DNA of 64,000 nt, taken from positions 1,272,001 through 1,336,000 of the forward strand of contig NZ_CP102258.1 in NCBI RefSeq assembly GCF_025146565.1. Direction: 5' to 3'. Under the pieces are notes generated by a model. That model saw only the letters and a program-made list of their open reading frames with translations, was not told where the DNA came from and did not search any database. The stretch comes from Bacteroides eggerthii. GTDB lineage: Bacteria; Bacteroidota; Bacteroidia; Bacteroidales; Bacteroidaceae. Positions 1 through 9,300 of the stretch are shown here, piece after piece; position 1 is the first letter of the stretch, and each line of letters opens with the position of its first letter. Both the position numbers and the translations under genes were made by a program.

Positions 1-1374
1 TTCAATGTGGCAGGTATTATTAAACTGAAAACTCCTATCATTGTTCGCGCTCCTTATGTTACTATTGCCGGACAGACAGCACCCGGTGATGGCGTTTGTA
101 TAGCCGGTGAATCTTTTTGGGTGGAGACTCATGATGTTGTAGTGCGTCATATGCGTTTCCGTCGTGGAGAGACCAATGTATATCATCGTGATGACTCTTT
201 CGGGGGTAATCCTGTGGGGAACATTATGATTGACCACTGTTCCTGTACATGGGGATTGGATGAAAATATCTCGTTCTACCGTCACATGTTCGATGAAAGT
301 GAAGGACAATATGAGGTGAAAGCTAAGAAACTGCCTACTGTGAATGTCACTATCCAAAATACAATTTCGGCAAAAGCGCTGGATACTTACAATCATGCAT
401 TTGGCAGCACCTTGGGTGGAGAGAATTGCGCTTTTGCACGTAACCTTTGGGCGAGTAACTCGGGCCGCAACCCTTCTATTGGTTGGAATGGTATCTTTAA
501 TTTTGTAAACAATGTAGTATTCAACTGGGTGCATCGTTCATCGGATGGCGGTGACTATACGGCTATGTTCAATATGATAAACAATTATTATAAACCGGGC
601 CCTGCTACTCCTAAGGATACTTCTGTAGGCCATCGTATTCTGAAACCGGAAGCCGGTCGTAGCAAACTCGATCATAAGGTTTATGGCCGTATCTATGCTG
701 CAGGAAATATTATGGAAGGTTATCCTGAAATCACTGAGGACAACTGGAAAGGCGGTATTCAGATTGAAGAAACTAATGGCGTAGAAGGTCATGAAGGATA
801 TGTTCGTCAGTATGAACCGTTTGTGATGCCTTATGTCAATATCCTTTCTGCAAAGAGTGCCTATGACTTTGTGTTGAAGAATGTGGGAGCTACATTGCCT
901 TGCCGCGATATTGTAGACCAACGCATTGTAGAGGAAGTAACAACAGGCGTACCTTATGTTGATCCTAGTTATACCGATAAGAAGAAAATGAAGAAGCTTC
1001 CTGAGGATGCATTCGGTTGCAAGTGGGGACTTTCTCCTAAGTCACAGAATGAGGACGGTTTGTTCAAATACCGTCGTTTGCCTAAAGACTCTTATAAAAT
1101 AGGTATTATTACACATCCTAACCAAATGGGGGGATATCCGGAATATAAGGGAACTCCTTATGTGGATACTGATAAAGACGGTATGCCGGATGAATGGGAA
1201 AAGGCCAATGGTTTGAATCCTAACGATGCTTCGGATGCAAATGAGGATTGCACAGGAGACGGATATACTAATATTGAAAAATATATTAATGGTATCAGTA
1301 CTGTTAATCGTACCGATTGGACGAATTTGAATAACAACTACGATACACTTGCAGAAAAAGGACGTTTGATGTAA
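1..1374 (+). CDS. Pectate lyase family 1 (PL1), 5' end outside window
   Basis: Open frame runs in from base 1 with no stop, so the true start and signal peptide lie left of the window; the GTG at 7 is internal. The visible part reads as a right-handed beta-helix pectate lyase: a ladder of short Asn/Val-rich strands, an IDHCS motif followed by TWGLDEN near residue 75-88 (the vWiDHCs hallmark of PL1), and SGRNPSIGWNG further on. PL1 enzymes cleave unmethylated polygalacturonate by beta-elimination with calcium. The last 50 residues carry Asp-rich loops (DTDKDGMPDEWE, then DANEDCTGDGYTNIEKY) like thrombospondin type-3 or dockerin-like calcium loops, common at the C-terminus of Bacteroides lyases. 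In a rhamnogalacturonan II locus such a lyase would trim flanking homogalacturonan. Family call is firm; subfamily and exact substrate are inferred. Confidence 0.88.
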   Translation, partial: FNVAGIIKLKTPIIVRAPYVTIAGQTAPGDGVCIAGESFWVETHDVVVRHMRFRRGETNVYHRDDSFGGNPVGNIMIDHCSCTWGLDENISFYRHMFDESEGQYEVKAKKLPTVNVTIQNTISAKALDTYNHAFGSTLGGENCAFARNLWASNSGRNPSIGWNGIFNFVNNVVFNWVHRSSDGGDYTAMFNMINNYYKPGPATPKDTSVGHRILKPEAGRSKLDHKVYGRIYAAGNIMEGYPEITEDNWKGGIQIEETNGVEGHEGYVRQYEPFVMPYVNILSAKSAYDFVLKNVGATLPCRDIVDQRIVEEVTTGVPYVDPSYTDKKKMKKLPEDAFGCKWGLSPKSQNEDGLFKYRRLPKDSYKIGIITHPNQMGGYPEYKGTPYVDTDKDGMPDEWEKANGLNPNDASDANEDCTGDGYTNIEKYINGISTVNRTDWTNLNNNYDTLAEKGRLM

Positions 1375-1387
1375 TCAGTAAATTATG

Positions 1388-1450
1388 CCTGCACCAGTTA
1401 TTTAGTTATTCTGATTGACTGGTGCGGGTTAATATTTTTATACCGATAAT
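1388..1450 (+). terminator. Hairpin with T-rich tail after PL1 gene
   Basis: CCTGCACCAGT (1388-1398) pairs with ACTGGTGCGGG (1428-1438) with one wobble, loop of 29, followed by TTAATATTTTTA. It fits an intrinsic terminator or an attenuator within the enzyme gene run. Confidence 0.6.
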
Positions 1451-1464
1451 AAAATATAATTTGT

Positions 1465-2130
1465 ATGTTAAAAAAAATATTTCTTAGCATCATGTTCTGT
1501 TGCGTAGCCCTTTCGGCTTCAGCTGTTGAGCTTGATAGCTTGGGGCGCGACCCGAACTATGTAAAGTCTATCTTGAAACGCTCGGAAAAGATAGTTGATA
1601 ATCTTGGTATTACTGATCCTGCGGTTAAGCAGAATGTGCTGTATATTTTGGCCAATCGCTATTTTAAACTGAATGATATTTATGAGGTACGTGACCAGAA
1701 AGTGAAGTATGCCAAGGCCGTTCTTACGGGCGCGTCCAAGCAAGCAGCCATTGAAGCAGCGGAACTTGAGAAAGATGCGACTTTGTATCGTTGCCATTTC
1801 GAATTTCCTGCTTCCCTTTCGCTCTATATCAACGACAAGCAGATTGATGCGATAAAAGATGGGATGACATATAATTCATTGCAGGTGCAATATGAGTCAT
1901 TGGTAGACATGGTACCTTCGCTGACCGAGGAAGAAAAAAAGCAGATTTATGCCTGGTATAAAGAGGCTCGGGAATTTTCGATGGATGCCGAGAACTCTGA
2001 TAAGAAACATGCTGCATTCAATAAATATAAAGGCCGCATCAATAATTATCTGACTAAGCGTGGTTATGATTTGGTTAAAGAACGCAATGAATGGTATAAG
2101 CGTTTAAAAGCAGCCGGTAAGAAAATCTGA
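1465..2130 (+). CDS. DUF3826 exported protein
   Basis: A 221-residue protein with a clear signal peptide (MLKKIFLSIMFCCVALSASA, cleavage after ASA). The rest is mostly charged helices with many Lys, Glu and Tyr, ending in KAAGKKI. It resembles the DUF3826 family, small exported proteins that recur in Bacteroidetes polysaccharide utilisation loci, often next to pectin enzymes; no catalytic motif stands out. It sits between the PL1 gene and the GH95 gene and is bounded by a hairpin on each side (1388-1450 and 2171-2220), so it may be transcribed as its own unit. A binding or helper role in the periplasm is a guess from context. Family recognition is from the overall pattern, not from an alignment. 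Confidence 0.7.
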   Translation: MLKKIFLSIMFCCVALSASAVELDSLGRDPNYVKSILKRSEKIVDNLGITDPAVKQNVLYILANRYFKLNDIYEVRDQKVKYAKAVLTGASKQAAIEAAELEKDATLYRCHFEFPASLSLYINDKQIDAIKDGMTYNSLQVQYESLVDMVPSLTEEEKKQIYAWYKEAREFSMDAENSDKKHAAFNKYKGRINNYLTKRGYDLVKERNEWYKRLKAAGKKI

Positions 2131-2170
2131 CGGAAAAATCACTCGTTGCTCGGCAAAACTACTCTGTAAG

Positions 2171-2220
2171 AAAGGTTGTCTACTCTTTTTCCTGATAAGG
2201 AAAAGGTGGGCAACCTTTTT
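2171..2220 (+). terminator. Two-part hairpin terminator
   Basis: Outer stem AAAGGTTGTC (2171-2180) with GGCAACCTTT (2209-2218), inner stem CTTTTTCC with GGAAAAGG around a TGATAA loop, then a run of T. Long stem plus T tract is a good intrinsic terminator after the DUF3826 gene. GH95 then needs a promoter in 2221-2328; none with a clear TAnnTTTG was found there. Confidence 0.75.
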
Positions 2221-2328
2221 CTATGTTGCCGGACGCCTTTATTTTGGTTCTGAATAGTCAGTACAATACCGTTTCTCAATCGTCTGCTATATATAATTAT
2301 GTGCTCACTATTCATCTTATAAGAAAAC

Positions 2329-4815
2329 ATGAGAAGGTATATCACTATTTGTTTATTTATCGTTTGCGCCGCTCTGCAGGGCCTTGCAGAAGTCATCAGG
2401 AGGCCAGTGATGCAGACTGTTGCCGATGAGGCACGAATTTATAAGCTTTGGTATGACGAACCTGCCCAGGTGTGGACTGAAGCGCTTCCGCTGGGTAACG
2501 GACGGCTGGGTGCTATGGTTTATGGCACACCTGCCATGGAGAATATCCAGCTTAATGAAGAGACACTTTGGGCCGGACGTCCGAATAACAATGCCAACCC
2601 TAATGCTTTGGAGTATATTCCCAAGGTGCGTCAATTGGTGTTTGAGGGCAAGTATCTTGAAGCGCAAACGCTTGCCACCGAAAAGGTGATGGCAAAAACC
2701 AATAGCGGTATGCCTTATCAGTCATTTGGACATTTGCGTATTGCTTTTCCCGGTCACACCCGCTACACCGATTACTATCGTGAACTTAGTCTTGATTCCG
2801 CCCGTACAGTGGTATGTTACACCGTTGACGGAGTGCGTTACCGGCGCGAGACCATAACCTCGCTTGCCGATCAGGTGGTGATGGTGCGTCTATCGGCTTC
2901 CCGGCCCGGCATGATTACTTGTAATGCACATCTCACTTCACCACATCAAGATGTAATGATTGCCAGTGAAGGAGATGAAATAACTCTGAGCGGTGTAAGT
3001 TCTTGGCACGAAGGATTGAAAGGTAAAGTTCTCTTTCAGGGGCGTATGGCAGTTCGTACACAAGGGGGACATAGCTCGTGCGCAGATGGTGTGTTAGCAG
3101 TCGAAAAAGCGGATGAAGCTACTTTCTATCTCTCTATCGCTACAAATTTTGTGAATTATAAGGATATTACGGGTAATGAGGTGGAGCGTAGCAAGAACTA
3201 TCTGCATGCTGCTTTGAAGCATAGTTACCGACAATCATTATTGGAACATTTGGCCATTTACAAGAGTTATATGGATAGGGTGGACCTTGACTTGGGCCCC
3301 GACCGTTATGCCGATGTTACCACCGATATGCGTGTGCAGAACTTTCGTGAAACGCAGGATGATTTTCTTGTAGCAACTTATTTTCGTTTTGGGCGTTATC
3401 TGCTGATTTGCTCTTCTCAGCCCGGCGGCCAACCTGCCAATTTACAAGGAATTTGGAATGATAAACTTTTTCCATCGTGGGATAGCAAATATACTTGTAA
3501 CATTAACCTCGAAATGAATTATTGGCCGGCTGAGGTAACCAATCTCAGTGAGTTGCATCAACCGCTAATGCAACTTATCAGCGAAGTAAGTGAAACCGGT
3601 CGCGAAACGGCTAAGACTATGTATGGCGCTGAAGGTTGGGTGCTTCATCACAATACTGATATTTGGCGTGTTACAGGGGCTATTGATAAGGCTCCTTCAG
3701 GACTTTGGCCTACGGGCGGAGCATGGTTGTGCCGTCATCTGTGGGAACGTTATCTTTATACAGGCGATGTAGGTTTTCTTCGTACTGCTTATCCCATAAT
3801 GAAGGAGGCCGCTAAGTTCTTTGATCAGATTATGGTGAAGGAACCGGTGCATAATTGGTTGGTGGTTTGTCCCAGTAATTCTCCGGAAAATGTACATGCG
3901 GGTAGCAAAGGCAAGTCAACTACCGCTCCCGGTTGCACTATGGACAATCAGTTGATTTTTGATCTTTGGAATCAGGTAATTACTACCGCCCGTCTATTGA
4001 ATACAGACGAAACTTTGGCTGTTCACTATGAACAACGGCTTAGGGAGATGGCGCCTATGCAAGTAGGCCGGTGGGGTCAATTGCAAGAGTGGATGTTTGA
4101 TTGGGATGATCCTAAGGATGTACACCGCCACATTTCGCACCTCTACGGGCTTTTCCCCAGCAATCAGATTTCTCCTTTTCGTACGCCCGAACTTTGGGAT
4201 GCCGCCCGTACTTCGTTAATTCATCGCGGTGATCCTTCCACAGGTTGGAGTATGGGGTGGAAAGTCTGTTTGTGGGCCCGCTTGCTTGATGGCGACCATG
4301 CCTACAAGTTGATTACCGATCAGCTGACACTGGTGCGCAATGAAAAGAAAAAAGGGGGGACTTATCCTAATCTCTTCGATGCTCATCCACCTTTCCAAAT
4401 TGATGGTAACTTCGGTTGTACGGCAGGTATCGCGGAGATGCTGATGCAGAGCCATGATGGTTTTGTTTATTTACTTCCCGCTTTACCCGCTAACTGGAAA
4501 GAAGGGCGTATTCGCGGCATTAAGGCACGTGGCGGTTTTGAACTTGACTTCTGCTGGAAAAACGGAAAATTGGACAAACTTACCATATACTCGTCGAAGG
4601 GTGGAAACTTCCGTCTGCGTACGCTTACTCCTGTTCAGGGCAAAGGACTAAAGAAAGCACGCGGTGAAAATCCTAATGCCATTTACGAAGTGCCTCAAGT
4701 CATGGAGCCGGTTGTGAATAAAGAGGCGAAACTCCATGAAGTTAAGTTGAAAAAAACTTATCTTTATGATTTGAATACCAAAGCCGGTGAAAGCTATACA
4801 ATTGCCGGTAGATAG
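2329..4815 (+). CDS. GH95 alpha-L-fucosidase / alpha-L-galactosidase
   Basis: An 828-residue glycoside hydrolase with signal peptide MRRYITICLFIVCAALQGLA. The N-terminal beta-sandwich has the GH95 opening (WTEALPLGNGRLGAMVYG, LNEETLWAGRP). The (alpha/alpha)6 barrel contains NLQGIWN, HHNTDIWR (about residues 439-446) and HPPFQIDGNFG (about 686-697), the last being the Asn/Asp active-site segment of the family. GH95 inverts alpha-L-fucosides or alpha-L-galactosides. In the Bacteroides thetaiotaomicron RG-II system the GH95 enzyme removes L-galactose from side chain A, and the neighbours here match that setting, so L-galactose is the favoured substrate. The sequence alone does not settle fucose versus galactose. 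Followed by GH140 after 44 bp. Confidence 0.9.
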   Translation: MRRYITICLFIVCAALQGLAEVIRRPVMQTVADEARIYKLWYDEPAQVWTEALPLGNGRLGAMVYGTPAMENIQLNEETLWAGRPNNNANPNALEYIPKVRQLVFEGKYLEAQTLATEKVMAKTNSGMPYQSFGHLRIAFPGHTRYTDYYRELSLDSARTVVCYTVDGVRYRRETITSLADQVVMVRLSASRPGMITCNAHLTSPHQDVMIASEGDEITLSGVSSWHEGLKGKVLFQGRMAVRTQGGHSSCADGVLAVEKADEATFYLSIATNFVNYKDITGNEVERSKNYLHAALKHSYRQSLLEHLAIYKSYMDRVDLDLGPDRYADVTTDMRVQNFRETQDDFLVATYFRFGRYLLICSSQPGGQPANLQGIWNDKLFPSWDSKYTCNINLEMNYWPAEVTNLSELHQPLMQLISEVSETGRETAKTMYGAEGWVLHHNTDIWRVTGAIDKAPSGLWPTGGAWLCRHLWERYLYTGDVGFLRTAYPIMKEAAKFFDQIMVKEPVHNWLVVCPSNSPENVHAGSKGKSTTAPGCTMDNQLIFDLWNQVITTARLLNTDETLAVHYEQRLREMAPMQVGRWGQLQEWMFDWDDPKDVHRHISHLYGLFPSNQISPFRTPELWDAARTSLIHRGDPSTGWSMGWKVCLWARLLDGDHAYKLITDQLTLVRNEKKKGGTYPNLFDAHPPFQIDGNFGCTAGIAEMLMQSHDGFVYLLPALPANWKEGRIRGIKARGGFELDFCWKNGKLDKLTIYSSKGGNFRLRTLTPVQGKGLKKARGENPNAIYEVPQVMEPVVNKEAKLHEVKLKKTYLYDLNTKAGESYTIAGR

Positions 4816-4859
4816 GAACGTGCGATTTAAAAAATGCAAAAAATAATAAATTCAAATAT

Positions 4860-6308
4860 ATGAGAAAGATTTCAATGATAGCGATGGCTGTCCTGATGTT
4901 TATGGGTAGCGGCGTAATGGCTCAAAAAGCTAAAACGTATATTCCTTGGGAAAACGGGAAATTGAAGGTATCGGATGAGGGACGATACTTAAGACATGAA
5001 AATGGTACTCCTTTCTTTTGGTTGGGTGAAACCGGATGGCTGATGCCTGAGCGGCTAAATCGCGATGAAGTGAACTATTATTTGCAAAAGTGCAAAGAGG
5101 CAGGCTATAATATGGTTCAAGTGCAGGTGCTTAATAGTGTGCCTTCGTACAATATTTATGGAAAAAGTTCTAATCCTGACGGGTGGAACTTTAAGAACAT
5201 TGATAAGAAAGGCGAGTATGGCTATTGGGACCACATGGATTATATCATTAGGACGGCAGCTTCGAAAGGTATCTATATCGGTATGGTATGTATTTGGGGA
5301 AGCCCTGTGGATGCCGGATTAATGAATGAGAAAGAAGCAGTGGCTTATGGAGAATTTCTTGTGAACCGCTATAAAGATGATCCGAACATTATCTGGATTA
5401 TCGGTGGCGATATTCGCGGTGATAAGAAAACGGAAGTTTGGGATGCTTTGGCACGCAGCATCCGTCAGCAGGACAAAGATCATCTGATGACTTTCCACCC
5501 TCGTGGACGCACTACTTCTGCTGCTTGGTTTAATGATCGCGAATGGCTTGATTTTAATATGTTCCAAAGCGGACATCGCCGTTATGGCCAGCGTAAGGGA
5601 GATGGTGATTATCCTATCAAAGAAAACACAGAAGAGGATAACTGGCGTTTTGTGGAAGCTTCTACACTCAATCCCCTGAAACCCGTAATTGACGATGAAC
5701 CTATTTATGAGAATATTCCTCAAGGATTGCATGATCCCAACGAAACTCGCTGGAATGAGCATGATGTACGCCGTTATGCCTATTGGTCAGTATTTGCCGG
5801 ATCTTTCGGACATAGCTACGGACACAATGACATCATGCAATTTATCCGTCCGGGCGTGCTTGGCTCTTTTGGTGCTGATGGCATGAAGAAAGCTTGGTGG
5901 GATGCTCTTGAAGATCCCGGTTTTCATCAGATGAAATATTTGAAATACCTGATGCTGGCCTTTCCTTTCTTTGAACGGATTCCCGACCAGAGCATTATTG
6001 CCGGTGCCAATGGCGAGCGCTATGATCGTGCTATAGCTACTCGTGGCAATGACTATCTGTTGGTTTACAACTACTCGGGACGACCCATGCAAATTGATTT
6101 GTCGAAAATCAGTGGTGACAAGAAAAAAGTGTGGTGGATGAGTGCTGCTACGGGTAAACTTGAATACTTGGGCGAGTTTGACAGCAAGATTACAAGTTTT
6201 CAACATGACAGCGGCTATATGAGTGGAAACGATCAGGTCCTTATCGCTATTGATACTTCAAAAGAGTATGTAAAAAAGGAGTGGAAAGAACTGCCGGAGA
6301 AGCATTGA
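4860..6308 (+). CDS. GH140 apiosidase (DUF4038 type)
   Basis: 482 residues with signal peptide ending VMAQ. The (beta/alpha)8 barrel has the DUF4038 signature: PFFWLGETGW (51-60), YNMVQVQVLN (83-92), WIIGGDIRGD (179-188) and VIDDEPIYE (276-284), closing with a small C-terminal beta domain (VWWMSAATGKLEYLG). D184 in GGD and E280 in DDE fall within a few residues of the catalytic pair reported for the characterised B. thetaiotaomicron GH140 (Asp187, Glu284). GH140 cuts the apiose-galacturonate bond and so releases side chains A and B of rhamnogalacturonan II from the backbone. Apiose occurs in very few glycans, so this gene is the strongest single pointer to RG-II as the target. Confidence 0.9.
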   Translation: MRKISMIAMAVLMFMGSGVMAQKAKTYIPWENGKLKVSDEGRYLRHENGTPFFWLGETGWLMPERLNRDEVNYYLQKCKEAGYNMVQVQVLNSVPSYNIYGKSSNPDGWNFKNIDKKGEYGYWDHMDYIIRTAASKGIYIGMVCIWGSPVDAGLMNEKEAVAYGEFLVNRYKDDPNIIWIIGGDIRGDKKTEVWDALARSIRQQDKDHLMTFHPRGRTTSAAWFNDREWLDFNMFQSGHRRYGQRKGDGDYPIKENTEEDNWRFVEASTLNPLKPVIDDEPIYENIPQGLHDPNETRWNEHDVRRYAYWSVFAGSFGHSYGHNDIMQFIRPGVLGSFGADGMKKAWWDALEDPGFHQMKYLKYLMLAFPFFERIPDQSIIAGANGERYDRAIATRGNDYLLVYNYSGRPMQIDLSKISGDKKKVWWMSAATGKLEYLGEFDSKITSFQHDSGYMSGNDQVLIAIDTSKEYVKKEWKELPEKH

Positions 6309-6355
6309 TATGAGTATTGACAGGATAGTTGCTTTCATTAAATAATATAACACTG

Positions 6356-9300
6356 ATGCGTAAAACTTTATCATTTATATTTCTTTTTATAGCTCTGATA
6401 ACTCAGGCTACTACTGTAAAAGTCTCGTCCGTCTATACTGAACAGATGAGCAATCCTTTGGGGCTTGATACGACTACACCGCGTTTCAGTTGGCAGATGC
6501 AAAGCGATGGGCAGGGGGTGATGCAGACCGCTTACCGGATACTGGTCGCTTCTTCAGTCGAAATGCTTACTGAAAATAAAGCTGACCTTTGGGATTCGGG
6601 CTGCATTGAGAGTGAACAATCGCTGTGGGTTTCTTATAATGGAGTAAAGCTTAAAAGCAATCAGCGAGCTTTTTGGAAGGTGAAATGTTATACCAATCAA
6701 GGCGAAACCTCATGGAGTGAAGTGGCACAGTTCGGTATTGGACTGTTGAATGAAGGACATTGGCGCGGACAATGGATTGGCATGGATCGTCCGGCGCCTT
6801 GGGATAGTGAAACGCAATGGAGCCGATTAGCTTCTCGCTACCTGCGTAAGGAGTTTGCTACTTCGAAGGTAGTGAAACGTGCCACTCTGCATATTGCGGG
6901 TATGGGAATGTACGAGGCTTTTATCAACGGTACGCGTATAGGCGAGCAGGTACTGGCGCCTGCACCGACCGATTATCGCAAAACCATTATTTACAATAGC
7001 TTCGATGTTACCCGTCAGTTGGCGTCCGACACAATACATGCTATTGGTGTAACTTTAGGCAATGGAAGGTTCTACACTATGCGGCAGAACTATAAACCTT
7101 ATAAAATTGCAAATTTTGGTTATCCCAAATTACGTCTTAATTTGATTATTGAGTATATTGACGGTAGCTGTGAAACGCTGGTTTCTGACAAGAGCTGGAA
7201 ACTGACTGCAGATGGTCCTATCCGTAGTAACAATGAGTATGACGGTGAGAGGTATGATGCCCGCAAAGAGTTGGGAGAATGGACTTGTGCCGGTTATGAT
7301 GACTCTAAATGGGGGGCAGCAGAGCGGGTGAGTATTCCCACCGGTACATTGCGTGGTGCAATGGCTCCTAATATGAAAGTGTTGAGGTCTCTGAAGCCTG
7401 TCAGTATGCGCCGTCAAGGAGAGAAATGGATTCTTGATATGGGGCAGAACATGGTAGGTTGGGTTCGTATGAATGTACGTGGCGAGTTGGGTGATTCCAT
7501 TAAACTTCGCTTTGCCGAATTGCTACAGCCCGACGGGGAGCTTTATGTGAAGAACTTGCGTGATGCCAAAGTCACAGATACATACATTTGTAACGCTCGT
7601 GAAAATAATGCGACATGGGCGCCTCGATTTGTCTATCATGGCTTTCGCTATGTAGAGGTATCGGGATTTCCTACTGCTACTATTAATGATTTTGTGGGTG
7701 AGGTAGTCAGTGATGAAATGGAAGAACTTGGAACTTTCACCACTTCAAATGAAACGTTGAACCGTATTCACCAAAATGCTTGGTGGGGTATTTTGGGTAA
7801 TTATAAAGGTATGCCCGTAGATTGTCCACAGCGTAATGAGCGCCAGCCCTGGCTGGGGGATCGCACTATGGGAACATGGGGTGAGAGCTATTTGTTTGGA
7901 AATGGACCTCTCTATTCCAAATGGATACGTGACATTTGTGAAGCTCAGCGTGAAGATGGTTGTATCCCTGATGTGGCTCCTGCCTATTGGAACTATTACA
8001 GCGACAACATGACTTGGCCTGCTGCATTGTTTATGTCAGTGGATATGTGTTACACTCAATATGGCAATACACTGCCGATGCGGCAAAGCTATGCTTCCAT
8101 GAAACGTTGGATGAATCACATGGTTGAGGAATACATGACTGACGAATATATCTTTACTAAAGATCGCTATGGTGATTGGTGCGTGCCTCCTGAATCGCTT
8201 GACATGATTCACAGTCGTGATCCTAAAAGGGTGACTGAGGGAGCTCTGATTGCTACTGCCTATGGTGCCAAATTGTTGCAGACTCTTCATCGGTTTGCCG
8301 AGGTACTGGGGTATGAAACCGATAAACAGTACTGGATGGATTTGGAACATGCAGTGAAGGATGCTTTTAATCGGAAGTATCTCACAGTGAAACGCGGTAC
8401 TTCGCTTGTGCCGGGGCATGTGTTATACCCTGATAGTGTGTACTATGGCAACAATACAGTGACAGCCAATATTCTGCCGTTGGCTTTTGGTTTGGTTCCC
8501 AAAGATTGTTTGGATGATGTGGTAAAAAGTACTGTTCAGTCCATTGTGGTGACTAATAAAGAACATATCAGTTGTGGGGTAATTGGAGTACAATGGCTGT
8601 TACGCGAACTTTCACGTCGAGGATTTGCCGATGTGGCTTATATGTTGGCAACTAACACTACTTATCCTTCATGGGGCTATATGGCCGAACAGGGAGCTAC
8701 TACCATTTGGGAACTTTGGAATGGGAATACGGCGAATCCGGCAATGAACAGTGGTAACCATGTAATGCTTTTGGGTGATTTCTTGCCATGGTGTTATGAG
8801 AATCTGGCTGGAATAAAGAGCGAACGTGGGCGTGGTAAGGTAGGATTCAAACATATCAGAATGTGTCCTAATTTTGAGATACAAGATATTAGCTATGTTG
8901 ATGCCAGTTACCGCACACCTTATGGCAGGGTAGTAAGCCGCTGGAAGAAAACCTTGCAACACTTAGAGTGGGATATAGAGATACCTGTCAATACGTTTGC
9001 ATCAGTCTATCTTCCTAATGGGAAAGTAGAAAAAGTAGGTTCGGGAAAGTATCATTTTAGTGTGGATATCCCTGCTGCCGACAAATGTATTGTGACTGAT
9101 GAGTTCCTTTATGAAGATGCAGGCTTTCCTCAATGTCATGGCGCTACTGTTGTAGAATTGGAAAATGGTGATTTGGTAGCAGCTTTCTTTGGGGGGACAC
9201 GCGAAAAGAATCCTGATTGTAATATTTGGACCTGCCGCAAGCCCTATGGTAGTAAAGAATGGACTAAACCGTATAAAGCTGCCGATGGTATTTATACAAA

